Source: Clostridia bacterium (GTDB taxonomy: Bacteria; Bacillota; Clostridia; Oscillospirales; CAG-272). From it: a stretch of 36,954 bases of DNA. This document shows positions 23,844 to 32,079 of this stretch, piece by piece. Position 1 is the first letter of the stretch; each line of letters starts with the position of its first letter. Position numbers and translations under genes: made by a program. The notes below the pieces were generated by a model that worked only from the letters and a program-made list of their open reading frames with translations, ran no database searches and was not told where the DNA came from. The stretch is from positions 1-36,954 of the forward strand of contig JAFYMF010000020.1 in NCBI GenBank assembly GCA_017556745.1, given 5' to 3'.

Positions 23844-24752
23844 TTAATTTGTTTTTTGCTTTTTTGCAAATGTTTTTTTGATTACTGACCAGATCGGTGC
23901 GGCAAGGAAAACGGAAGAGTAGAAGCCGCTTATTATACCGATGATAAGGGGAAGTGCAAATTCTCGGATTGATGCAACACCTATGAAATATATCATTCCT
24001 ATAGTAAGAAGAGTAGTTATTGTGGTGTTGAGAGAACGGTAGAATGTGCTTGATATACCGGCATTTGCAGACTCATCCACAGAATATTCGGGATGAAGTC
24101 TCTTGTTTTCCCGTATTCTGTCAAAGATTATGATGGTTGCGTTTATTGAATAACCGAGTATAGTGAGCATCGCCGCTATCATAGTGCTGTTAAGAGGAAT
24201 AGAGAACAGTGAATATGCGGTAATCATAACGAAAAGGTCGTGAGACAAGCAAACCACTGCAGATATACCGGATGTAACGTCAAAACGTATGGTTATATAA
24301 ATCAACATCAATACTACTGCAATAATAGTAGCAGTAATAGCCGCACTGCGGATATCCGCACTCATTGATGCACCGACGTTGGTAGACTGGAGAATATCAT
24401 CCTCCGTGATACCGTATATCTCCGATAGCTTAACAAAAACAGCATCGCGACTTTCTGTGTTTATCTCTGTTATTTTTATGAGGATATCATTGTTTTCGGG
24501 ATTTTCCGCATTCTGTGATCTCTGTACCGAGGATGGATGGATACCTGTTATTTCCTCGACGTAATCTGAGATAATGTCAGCTTCTTCAACCGAGATTGGG
24601 CGGTTCATACTGTATTCGAGTGTTGTTCCGCCTATAAAATCGGTGTCAAGATAAAAGCCTTTGAATATAAAAGAAAATATTCCAACGATAAGAATTACTG
24701 TGGAGATAATGAAAAATATCTTTTTGTTTTTAATATAATTAAAGTTTTTCAT
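23844..24752 (-). CDS. secF: Protein translocase subunit SecF
   Basis: The 302-residue membrane protein has an N-terminal helix (residues 10-30), then DTDFIGGTTLEYSM, the SecF signature at the start of the periplasmic-type domain. Five helices follow, including the conserved GYSINATIIIFDRIREN segment. SecF with SecD assists protein export through SecYEG using the proton or sodium motive force. Its ATG overlaps the secD stop by one base (TAATG), so the pair is translationally coupled. Separate SecD and SecF contrast with the fused SecDF of Bacillus. Confidence 0.96.
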   Translation of the reverse strand: MKNFNYIKNKKIFFIISTVILIVGIFSFIFKGFYLDTDFIGGTTLEYSMNRPISVEEADIISDYVEEITGIHPSSVQRSQNAENPENNDILIKITEINTESRDAVFVKLSEIYGITEDDILQSTNVGASMSADIRSAAITATIIAVVLMLIYITIRFDVTSGISAVVCLSHDLFVMITAYSLFSIPLNSTMIAAMLTILGYSINATIIIFDRIRENKRLHPEYSVDESANAGISSTFYRSLNTTITTLLTIGMIYFIGVASIREFALPLIIGIISGFYSSVFLAAPIWSVIKKTFAKKQKTN

Positions 24753-26059
24753 TATTTTACCTCCTTTCCGGTTACGGATTCCGTGACATCTGCTTTAACT
24801 CCGTAAAGTGAGACCTTGGTAATGCGCATTCCGACAAAAGAGTAGAGGAGAAATCTGGTGAGGAAAACAGCGGTAAACATTGAGAGTAAAACACCGATAA
24901 GAAGTGTTACTGCAAATCCCTGAACAGAACCTACGCCAAAATACCAGAGAACTACTGCTGCGATTATCGTGGTTATATTGGAGTCGACGACAGCAGAGAG
25001 AGCATTTTTAAATCCGCTAATAACTGCCGCAGTAGTACTTTTTCCGGCTCTGAGCTCTTCCTTTATTCTTTCGAAAATGACAACGTTAGCATCAACCGCC
25101 ATACCTATTGACAACACAATACCTGCAATTCCCGACAGGGAAAGATTGATCTTAAGAGTACAGATTATAATAAAGAAAAGAGCAGAATATGCAGTAAGAG
25201 AAATACATGCGACTATACCCGGCAGGCGATATATAATGATCATAAACAACATGACCATAAGTATTCCGATTCCTCCCGCAAGAAGAGAAGTGTCAAATGC
25301 TCTTTCTCCGAGAGACGGTCCTACTGACTTAAGCTGGATTTCTTTAAGTGAGAAGGGCAGATTACCTGCGTTTATTACTTCTGCGAGATATTTAGAATCC
25401 TCATCGTCAAAGTAACCGGTTATAGAAAGATCAGCTGTGTTAAGCGCCTTTGAAACGTGGGGGGAAGATAATTCTTCTTCATCAAGATAAATTGCTATAT
25501 ATCTGTCAGCCGACGGCAGAGTTATTACATATTTTGTTGCTTCGTAGAACTTATCTACTGCATCCTTTTTAAGCTTCAATGCAACGTAATATTCATTAAA
25601 TCCATCACCTGAGGCATCGCCGTATGCCTGTCTTGCTTCTTCAATGTCAGCACCGGTAAGTACTACCGTCCCCTCCGAATTTCTAAACTCAAGCTTAGCT
25701 GTAGCACCAAGCTTTTGCACCGCTTCCTCAGGATCAGCAATGTTTGGTATCTCTACTTGAAGTCTCCTGTCACCTACAAGAACTATGGTAGCCTCGGTAT
25801 ATCCGAGAGTATCAAGACGGGATCTTAACATTGTTTTTGCGGCTTCCATATCGGAGGCAAAATTCTCCGGTTCTTCTTCGAGTTCTGCTTCGTAAACTAT
25901 AAGTGAACCGCCAATAAGGTCAAGTCCCTTATTAATTCCACCCTCGTCAAGTATTCCGCTAAAATCTCCGAGTCCAAACAGGGAAACATAGGCTAATGCA
26001 CCGATGATCAGTATTGAAATAAAAAAGATAAGGGTGCTTTTTCTTTTGTTTTTGAACAC
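24752..26059 (-). CDS. secD: Protein translocase subunit SecD
   Basis: The 435-residue protein has an N-terminal helix and the motif GLDLIGGSLIVYEAEL (D-x-x-G-G-x), followed by an extracytoplasmic domain with SRLDTLGYTEATI and RRLQVEIPNI. Six transmembrane helices follow, with GMAVDANVVIFERIKEE near the end of the fourth. It is short because the second extracytoplasmic subdomain is compact, as in other Clostridia. The start is GTG at 26059, preceded by GAAAGGTGG. A perfect consensus promoter lies at 26107-26135. Efficient export suits a genome region rich in lipoproteins. Confidence 0.96.
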   Translation of the reverse strand: MFKNKRKSTLIFFISILIIGALAYVSLFGLGDFSGILDEGGINKGLDLIGGSLIVYEAELEEEPENFASDMEAAKTMLRSRLDTLGYTEATIVLVGDRRLQVEIPNIADPEEAVQKLGATAKLEFRNSEGTVVLTGADIEEARQAYGDASGDGFNEYYVALKLKKDAVDKFYEATKYVITLPSADRYIAIYLDEEELSSPHVSKALNTADLSITGYFDDEDSKYLAEVINAGNLPFSLKEIQLKSVGPSLGERAFDTSLLAGGIGILMVMLFMIIIYRLPGIVACISLTAYSALFFIIICTLKINLSLSGIAGIVLSIGMAVDANVVIFERIKEELRAGKSTTAAVISGFKNALSAVVDSNITTIIAAVVLWYFGVGSVQGFAVTLLIGVLLSMFTAVFLTRFLLYSFVGMRITKVSLYGVKADVTESVTGKEVK

Positions 26060-26106
26060 TTTTTTACCACCTTTCGGTAATGGCTATTCCATATTTTATA
26101 AATGAT

Positions 26107-26135
26107 ATTATATATCTTATTTGCCCGATTGTCAA
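26107..26135 (-). promoter_or_regulatory. Promoter of secDF
   Basis: On the minus strand TTGACA (26135-26130) and TATAAT (26112-26107) are both full consensus and separated by exactly 17 bases. Confidence 0.9.
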
Positions 26136-26230
26136 TCTTAAGAGGAAAGAACAAAAAAATAAGAATAGTTATTCTTTTTTGCTTCTTATCCTTGAAATAA
26201 GACGTGAAATATAGTATTATAATACGTAGT

Positions 26231-26262
26231 GAAAAAAGAAAAGACCCGGTATTATCCGGATC
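26231..26262 (-). terminator. Terminator of tRNA-Thr
   Basis: Read on the minus strand, GATCCGG pairs with CCGGGTC (7 bp, one T-G pair) around ATAATA, followed by TTTTCTTTTTT. It lies just after the tRNA and upstream of the secD promoter. Confidence 0.85.
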
Positions 26263-26266
26263 TGTA

Positions 26267-26342
26267 TGGAGCTGGTGATGTGACTTGAACACACGACCTG
26301 CTGATTACGAATCAGCTGCACTGCCGACTGTGCTACACCAGC
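26267..26342 (-). tRNA. tRNA-Thr (anticodon CGU)
   Basis: A complete cloverleaf on the minus strand includes an encoded CCA. The acceptor arm pairs GCTGGTG with CACCAGC. The anticodon arm CTGAT-TCGTAAT-type loop carries CGT at 26309-26307, and the T loop is GTTCAAGTC. Confidence 0.96.
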
Positions 26343-26366
26343 ATACCGATATCTTTGACATATGGT

Positions 26367-26395
26367 ATTATACTATAAAGTATTATGTTTGTCAA
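26367..26395 (-). promoter_or_regulatory. Promoter of tRNA-Thr
   Basis: On the minus strand TTGACA (26395-26390) and TATAAT (26372-26367) are full consensus with a 17-base spacer. A second TTGACA faces the other way at 26355-26360, toward rsmA. Confidence 0.9.
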
Positions 26396-26435
26396 GCGGA
26401 ATTATCTTGCCGCTTTTTCGAAAGGACACACACAA

Positions 26436-27317
26436 ATGATGAATTTATGCGACCTCCGCACGGTACGGGAGGTTATGGAAAGACACGGACTAAGATTCCG
26501 CCACGAGTTTGGACAGAACTTTTTGATCACTCCTGCCGTACCGCAGAGAATTGCGGAGATGTGCTGTGAGGATACCGATAGTTGTATACTTGAGATTGGC
26601 CCGGGAATTGGAACGCTTACCTGCTATCTTGCAGAGCGATTTTCAAAGGTAACTGCAGTTGAAATAGACCGCGGACTGATCCCCGCTCTTGGTGAGACGT
26701 TGGCTGAATACGATAATGTCAACGTTATAAACGAGGACATAATGAAGGTTGATATAGAAAAGCTGGTCAGTGAGGAGTTTGGAAACCGAAGGGTGTCGGT
26801 ATGCGCTAATCTGCCATATTATATTACAACCCCGATCATTATGAAGCTTCTTGAATCGGATGTCTGCTTCGATTCTATCACCGTTATGATACAGAGCGAG
26901 GTAGCTGACCGACTTACAGCAGAAGCTGGTGACAGTGAATACGGTGCAATAACGGCAGTTCTCGGATATTATGGGGAGGCGGAGAAGCTGTTTACTGTCA
27001 AACCCGGTAATTTTGAGCCGCCACCAAAGGTGAATTCCACTGTAGTCAGAATTTCTCTCTATGACACACCGAAATATCTGCCTAAGGATAAAACGCTTTT
27101 CTTCTCTGTAATAAAGGCTGCTTTCGGACAGAGAAGGAAAACTCTGCTGAATGCACTGTCTGCGGGACTTGGCGGCTTTGATAAAGCTACTATTTCCCGA
27201 GCTATTGAGGAATCCGGCTATAGAGCTGATATAAGGGGAGAGAAGCTGTCAACGGCAGATTTTTGTAATCTTGCAGATACGCTTTATGAGCTTAAAAATA
27301 ATATTCAGGAGAAATAA
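26436..27317 (+). CDS. rsmA: 16S rRNA (adenine1518-N6/adenine1519-N6)-dimethyltransferase RsmA (KsgA)
   Basis: The start is placed at the ATG at 26436, which follows GAAAGGA by 9 bases; an upstream in-frame start at 26385 lacks a site and adds an atypical extension. The 293-residue protein has the RsmA N-terminus HEFGQNFLI, the SAM motif LEIGPGIGTLT, EIDRGLIP for the ribose-binding acid, the catalytic CANLPYYITTPI, and the C-terminal PPPKVNSTVV and AFGQRRKTL. It dimethylates two adjacent adenines near the 3' end of 16S rRNA during 30S maturation. Two bases separate its stop from the next start. Confidence 0.96.
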   Translation: MMNLCDLRTVREVMERHGLRFRHEFGQNFLITPAVPQRIAEMCCEDTDSCILEIGPGIGTLTCYLAERFSKVTAVEIDRGLIPALGETLAEYDNVNVINEDIMKVDIEKLVSEEFGNRRVSVCANLPYYITTPIIMKLLESDVCFDSITVMIQSEVADRLTAEAGDSEYGAITAVLGYYGEAEKLFTVKPGNFEPPPKVNSTVVRISLYDTPKYLPKDKTLFFSVIKAAFGQRRKTLLNALSAGLGGFDKATISRAIEESGYRADIRGEKLSTADFCNLADTLYELKNNIQEK

Positions 27318-27319
27318 AA

Positions 27320-27991
27320 ATGAAAAAAATATTTTTTCTCGGAAACAGTTATACCTTTTTTAACGATATGCCGGTAATTTTCGAAAACCTGGTAAAAAAT
27401 GCCGGATACGAGGTTAAGGTAGATAAGGTTACCAAGGGTGGCTGTATACTCAGACGTTATCTTGAAAAGGGCGATGAGTGGGGTGACCGTTTCTTCAGTA
27501 CATTTGAGAGCGATAACTGGGATTATATCATTCTTCAGGAGCAGAGCAAGCGTCCCGCTGTTGAAGAGGACGAGTTTGCATCTGCCGCTCATGAGCTTTG
27601 CGAGTATGTAAGATCAAAGGGTACTGAGCCCGTATTCTATCAGACATGGCCTTACAGAAACGGAACAGAGAAACTTGCCACTACCGAGTGTAGCTATGTA
27701 CAGTTCTATCAGAAGCTGAGAGATTCATATCGCAGAGCGGCGGCAAGAGACCACGCAGATCTTGTTCCTATAGGCGAGGTGTTCTACAGAGTTTCTCTTC
27801 ATCATCCGGAGATTGATCTTCTTCTCCCTGATGATTTTCATCCAAATATACACGGCAGTTATCTTATAGCTATCATGTTTCTTTTCCACTTCTATGGTGC
27901 TGATACCCCGGTCAATTATCGACCTGAAGAGATAACCGAAGAAGAAGCAAATACTATTATCTCCGCTATCAAAGAAACGATAAAGGGATAA
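27320..27991 (+). CDS. SGNH hydrolase-like protein, copy 1
   Basis: The 223-residue protein opens with KKIFFLGNSYTFFNDMP, a GNS-type block I with nucleophile Ser10. Block II Gly residues are at 40-41 (TKGGC). The LQEQS segment at 72-76 fits the DUF4886-like branch, and the C-terminal LPDDFHP holds the DxxH pair Asp171 and His174. The catalytic set for an esterase or deacetylase is complete. No signal peptide is present, so the protein is cytoplasmic. It begins two bases after rsmA, using an AGGAG inside the rsmA tail, so it is translationally tied to that gene. Its substrate is unknown. Confidence 0.85.
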   Translation: MKKIFFLGNSYTFFNDMPVIFENLVKNAGYEVKVDKVTKGGCILRRYLEKGDEWGDRFFSTFESDNWDYIILQEQSKRPAVEEDEFASAAHELCEYVRSKGTEPVFYQTWPYRNGTEKLATTECSYVQFYQKLRDSYRRAAARDHADLVPIGEVFYRVSLHHPEIDLLLPDDFHPNIHGSYLIAIMFLFHFYGADTPVNYRPEEITEEEANTIISAIKETIKG

Positions 27992-28038
27992 TCTTTTTCG
28001 GATGAGCTTTACAAAATAATTATCAGGAGAAAAAATAA

Positions 28039-28704
28039 ATGAAAAAAATATTATTTCTCGGAAATAGCTATACATTTGTTAACGATATGCCTGCCATCTT
28101 TGAAAAGCTTGTTAAGGCCGCAGATATTGAAGTTAAAACAGAGATGGTTGCAAAGAGCAGTGCAATGCTCATAGGCTATCTTGAAAAGGGTAATGAACAT
28201 AGTGACTGTTTTTATAGTGCCCTTGAGGGTGAGAATTGGGATCATATCGTTCTTCAGGGACATAGCCGACTTCCTGCTATGGATGAAAATGGATTTGCCT
28301 CTCCTGCACACGAGCTTTGCAAACTTGTAAAAGAGCGGGGAATAGAGCCTGTTTTTTATCAGACTTGGCCTTATAGAGACGGATCGGGTAAACTTTCAAT
28401 AACAAACTGTAGCTACGTAGAAATGTATCAGAAGCTGAGAGACGCATATCGTAGAGCGGCAGCAAGAGATCATGCGGACCTAGTTCCTGCAGGAGATGTT
28501 TTTTACAGAATATCTCTTCACTATCCGGAGATAAATCTTCTTCTGCCTGATGACAATCATCCCAACATATACGGTAGTTATCTTGTTGCAATTATGTTTA
28601 TGTTTTATTTCTACGGTGCGGACACCCCCGTTAATTATCGTCCCGATGAGATAACCGAAGAAGAGGCTGAAATAATAATAAAAGCTATAAAAGAAACGAT
28701 ATAA
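28039..28704 (+). CDS. SGNH hydrolase-like protein, copy 2 (altered oxyanion residues)
   Basis: The 221-residue protein aligns with copy 1 without gaps. Ser10 and the Asp171/His174 pair are kept, but the block II Gly-Gly at 40-41 is Ser-Ser (AKSSA), and Glu74-Gln75 of LQEQS are Gly-His (LQGHS). These are positions expected to shape the oxyanion hole, so activity may be changed or lost. Its leader (28002-28038) is a diverged copy of the last codons of rsmA, showing that the duplication unit began inside rsmA. AGGAG precedes the ATG. It probably shares a transcript with rsmA, copy 1 and the M20 peptidase. Confidence 0.84.
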   Translation: MKKILFLGNSYTFVNDMPAIFEKLVKAADIEVKTEMVAKSSAMLIGYLEKGNEHSDCFYSALEGENWDHIVLQGHSRLPAMDENGFASPAHELCKLVKERGIEPVFYQTWPYRDGSGKLSITNCSYVEMYQKLRDAYRRAAARDHADLVPAGDVFYRISLHYPEINLLLPDDNHPNIYGSYLVAIMFMFYFYGADTPVNYRPDEITEEEAEIIIKAIKETI

Positions 28705-28723
28705 AGGAGTAGTCCACTCAATA

Positions 28724-29875
28724 ATGAAACCCCTTGATAAAGATTTTAAAGAGTATCTTGACAACTCAAAAAAAGAACTGACTGATCTGTTGTTTACCCT
28801 CTGTGCTATACCTGCCCCCAGTGGTATGGAGGAAAAACGGGCAGAGTTTTGCCGTGATTGGTTCAAAAAAAACGGTGGAGAGAGCGCATATATTGATGAT
28901 GCTCTTAACGTTGTACTCCCCCTCGGATGTGACAACGATAAGCCAATAATCTGTTTTATGGCACATACCGATACTGTGTTTCCCGACCTTGAGCCTTTTG
29001 AAGTGAAGCAGGACGGAGATACAGTTTCCTGTCCCGGTGTGGGTGATGATACCGCTTGTCTTGTCTCTCTTATGATAGTTGCAAGATACTTCATAAAAAA
29101 CTATGTTGGCGGTAAATACGGTCTTCTCTTCGTTTGTAACTCTTGCGAGGAGGGACTCGGGAATCTTAAGGGATCGAGAAAGATCGCAGAGGATTTCGGA
29201 GACAGACTTCACTCTTTTATCAGCATAGACGGTACGTCAAGATCGGTATGTAACCGTGCAGTCGGCTCTACCAGATATAAGATAAAGATAAAGACCGAGG
29301 GCGGTCATTCGTTTTCTGATTTCGGAAATGCAAATGCTATTACTGTTGCAGCAGCTCTTATAACCAGACTCTATCAGGTTGAGATTCCGGAGATTGAAGA
29401 TACCCGAACAACATATAACGTAGGTGTGATATCCGGCGGCACATCTGTAAACACTATCGCTGAGGATGCGGAATTTATGTATGAGTACCGTTCAGATTCT
29501 GCAGAGGGCCTTTTGGCAATGGAAAAGATATTTGACGGTATAATAGAAGAGTTCCGTAGATACGGATTTGATATTGATGTAGATATCCTTGGTCAGCGTC
29601 CGGGAATGGGTCCTGTTGATCCTGAAAAGGAATTAGAACTTTCCTCACTTTGTGCGGAGGCAATTAAGACGGCCTGTGGTTATGAGGAGGTTCCGTTCAG
29701 ATCCGGATCTACCGACTGTAATATCCCGCTTTCCATGGGGATCCCGGCAGCTTGCTTCGGCAGTTATCTTGGCGGCGGTGCACATACACGTGACGAATGG
29801 ATTTCTCTCAGCAGTATTTATCCGGGTACCGAGGCGGTGGCTCTCGTTGTTTCAAATCTTGCGAGCCGAGAATAG
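28724..29875 (+). CDS. M20-family metallopeptidase (PepT-like)
   Basis: The 383-residue protein has the M20 metal-binding sequence: AHTDT with His81 and Asp83, GVGDDTA with bridging Asp108, SCEEGLG with Glu142 (catalytic base) and Glu143 (metal ligand). SIDG and a C-terminal GGGAHTRDEW His complete the set. A dimerisation domain lies at about 180-290. The family removes N-terminal residues from small peptides or hydrolyses related amides; PepT-like tripeptidase is the nearest well-known relation, but this is not certain. A GGAG lies before the ATG, 19 bases after the SGNH copy 2 stop. It ends the rsmA operon. Confidence 0.9.
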   Translation: MKPLDKDFKEYLDNSKKELTDLLFTLCAIPAPSGMEEKRAEFCRDWFKKNGGESAYIDDALNVVLPLGCDNDKPIICFMAHTDTVFPDLEPFEVKQDGDTVSCPGVGDDTACLVSLMIVARYFIKNYVGGKYGLLFVCNSCEEGLGNLKGSRKIAEDFGDRLHSFISIDGTSRSVCNRAVGSTRYKIKIKTEGGHSFSDFGNANAITVAAALITRLYQVEIPEIEDTRTTYNVGVISGGTSVNTIAEDAEFMYEYRSDSAEGLLAMEKIFDGIIEEFRRYGFDIDVDILGQRPGMGPVDPEKELELSSLCAEAIKTACGYEEVPFRSGSTDCNIPLSMGIPAACFGSYLGGGAHTRDEWISLSSIYPGTEAVALVVSNLASRE

Positions 29876-29890
29876 AAAAACATATTAAAA

Positions 29891-29924
29891 ATGACAGTGA
29901 ACTATGTCCACTGTCATTTTTTTG
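29891..29924. terminator. Bidirectional terminator between M20 peptidase and nhaC
   Basis: AATGACAGTG pairs with CACTGTCATT around AACTATGTC, with A and T runs on both sides. It serves the convergent genes on either side. Confidence 0.92.
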
Positions 29925-29928
29925 ATCG

Positions 29929-31260
29929 TTACTTCTTTTTACAAAACGAAGGGAAGAATGAGAAAATTATTGCACTTGCGACAAGGAAGAACGGATAAAA
30001 TAAGTAAGGTATAATTTGTACCGCTGATATGGCAGAAGGAATAATATTACCCTCGTAAGCCATTGTGATTGCGGAGACGGCATATATCATTTGAGCTCCG
30101 TAGGGTAGAATACCCTGAACAACACTACCGAAAATGTCAAGTATGGATGCAGTCTTAGTGTTTGATATACCGTATTCATCACTAATATTCTTGGCAATTG
30201 GAGCGGCCATAACTATTGCAACCGTATTGTTTGCGGTAGCAATATCCATAGCCGATACTATAGCGCCAATACCGAGCTGTCCGCCAACCTTACCCCTGAA
30301 ATTCCGTTTTGCAAAATAGAGCAGGGCATCAAACCCGCCGAAGTGTCGCATAATGCCGCTGAGCATAGTTACAAGTATGGTGACGAGAATAACCTCAAAC
30401 ATTCCGTTTGCGCCGGACCCCATTGAACTTATGATCTCCTCAAAGCTGACAAAAAGACAAAGCTTTATAATTGTTGCTGTGCATATACCTGTAAGTAGCA
30501 CAATGAACACGTTAATTCCCAAAATTCCACCGATGAGAACCAGAACATAGGGAATAAGAAGGAATAGATTGAAATCGTTTGGGATATAATCGTTAACCTC
30601 GGGGGTTGTGAATGCGAATATCAATAAGACAGCGACGGTGAGAATTGCCGCGGGCAGGGCTATAAAGAAGTTTTCCTTGAATTTATCTTTCATCTTGCAT
30701 CCCTGTGTAGTAGTTGCGGCAATAGTAGTGTCGGATATAAAGGAAAGGTTATCTCCGAACATTGCACCGCCCACCACGGAGCCCATGCAGAGTGCAAGGC
30801 TTATGCCGGTGATTCCGGAAAGTGAACATGCAATAGGACCGATAACTGCAATGGTTCCGCATGAGGTTCCCATTGCTGTGGATACAAAGCAAGAGACTAC
30901 GAAAAGTATCAGTGCGGAATACCGTGCGGGTATAAGGGTCAAAAACAGATCTGCAACGCTTGCGGCACTGTCTCTTCCGAGAACACCTGCAAATATACCG
31001 GACGCAAGGAATATAAGAATCATTGTGACTATGTTTTGGTCAGACAGTCCCTTTGCCATAATGTTGAGCTTATCACTGAACGGTACTTTTCTGTGCTGCA
31101 GACACCCAACTAAAATAGCTACGAGAAAGGCCACGACGACACTCATTTTATAAAAGTCGTTGAATATAATACCAAAACCTATATATATAACGAGAAATAC
31201 GGCAATAGGAAGAAGAGCTCCTGCATTACCTTTATTCTCTTTTAATTGCTTGTTTTCCAT
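29929..31260 (-). CDS. nhaC: NhaC-type Na+/H+ antiporter
   Basis: The 443-residue protein has about eleven hydrophobic helices and NhaC-family signatures: STAMGTSCGTIAVIGPIA near residue 130, and VVGGAMFGDNLSFISDTTIAATTTQGC near residue 165. The C-terminal SGIMRHFGGFDALLYF and MDIATANNTVAIVMAAPIAK regions are also typical. It would exchange protons for sodium, or a related organic substrate, at the membrane. CTTGGAGGT precedes the ATG. It lies 121 bases after the DUF212 gene on the same strand. Confidence 0.9.
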   Translation of the reverse strand: MENKQLKENKGNAGALLPIAVFLVIYIGFGIIFNDFYKMSVVVAFLVAILVGCLQHRKVPFSDKLNIMAKGLSDQNIVTMILIFLASGIFAGVLGRDSAASVADLFLTLIPARYSALILFVVSCFVSTAMGTSCGTIAVIGPIACSLSGITGISLALCMGSVVGGAMFGDNLSFISDTTIAATTTQGCKMKDKFKENFFIALPAAILTVAVLLIFAFTTPEVNDYIPNDFNLFLLIPYVLVLIGGILGINVFIVLLTGICTATIIKLCLFVSFEEIISSMGSGANGMFEVILVTILVTMLSGIMRHFGGFDALLYFAKRNFRGKVGGQLGIGAIVSAMDIATANNTVAIVMAAPIAKNISDEYGISNTKTASILDIFGSVVQGILPYGAQMIYAVSAITMAYEGNIIPSAISAVQIIPYLFYPFFLVASAIIFSFFPSFCKKK

Positions 31261-31381
31261 GTCCGGACCTCCAAGAAATTTTTCTTTCTTTGAACTTTTA
31301 CATAATAAGTACCCGGGGAATACAAGATGACAATAACTATCTGCTTGAACAACCTCCGGGTAAATGTTTTTATTGTGATAT

Positions 31382-31846
31382 TTACAGCATAATTAACCAG
31401 TAGAAGAAGGACGCACTGGTAACACCGAGAATGACCCCTGCAATGACCTGAACAGGGGTATGACCTACAAATTCCTTTAATTTTATCTCGGTTATGTCTT
31501 CCTTGGTCAGATCCTCAAAGGCTTCTACGATATCATTTAGTATTACCGCCTGCTTTCCTGTTTCAAGGCGAACGCCCATAGCATCTCGGCATACGACTGA
31601 GGCAAATATGAATGTTACCGCAAATTCAAATGAACCGAATCCGTATGCAAACCCACAGACTGTTGCCAACGATGATACCGTTGCTGAATGTGCACTTGGC
31701 ATACCACCGTCACCAAAAATTCTCGTTATATCAAACTTTTTGGTGACTATTGCATTTATTATTACTTTACCTACCTGCGCAAGCAGCCAGGATAATAACG
31801 TTATTCCAAGAATTTTATTCGATATTAATTCAATAAAATATTGCAC
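31382..31846 (-). CDS. Divergent PAP2 (DUF212, YuiD-like) membrane protein
   Basis: The 154-residue membrane protein has GDGGMPSAHSA at residues 46-55, DAMGVRLETGKQA at about 88-100 and GHTPVQVIAGVILG at about 129-141. These match the divergent PAP2 family, which resembles the PAP2 phosphatase fold. It may act on a lipid phosphate, but the family has no settled substrate. The start is GTG at 31846 with GGAG eight bases upstream; a nearby ATG at 31853 is out of frame. Confidence 0.92.
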   Translation of the reverse strand: MQYFIELISNKILGITLLSWLLAQVGKVIINAIVTKKFDITRIFGDGGMPSAHSATVSSLATVCGFAYGFGSFEFAVTFIFASVVCRDAMGVRLETGKQAVILNDIVEAFEDLTKEDITEIKLKEFVGHTPVQVIAGVILGVTSASFFYWLIML

Positions 31847-32021
31847 TATACATTCTCCGTAACTAACTTGTAGTTTGTTTTAAAATAAATGTAGCAGCTA
31901 ACTCGTCTAATTATATCAAATTTATTTGTTCGTGTCAAAGGAAATGTATAAAAGTTTCTTAAGTTTATACAAAAAAGTATTTATGGATATAAAATGCTGG
32001 CAGAAAATCTGCGCAATAACA
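31847..32021. other. Intergenic region, no gene seen
   Basis: This AT-rich stretch holds the leader of the DUF212 gene on its left, including a TATAAT-like box on the minus strand at about 31910-31915. No RNA gene or open frame can be supported. Confidence 0.5.
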
Positions 32022-32023
32022 AA

Positions 32024-32060
32024 AGAAGAAATCCACACGGTTAAGTACGGATTCCTTCTT
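32024..32060 (-). terminator. Terminator of the metallo-beta-lactamase lipoprotein operon
   Basis: On the minus strand AAGAAGGAATCC pairs with GGATTTCTTCTT (one mismatch) around a 13- to 14-base loop, followed by TTGTT. It lies 20 bases past the last gene of the three-gene set. Confidence 0.8.
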
Positions 32061-32079
32061 GGTAGAACTTTGTATTGTT

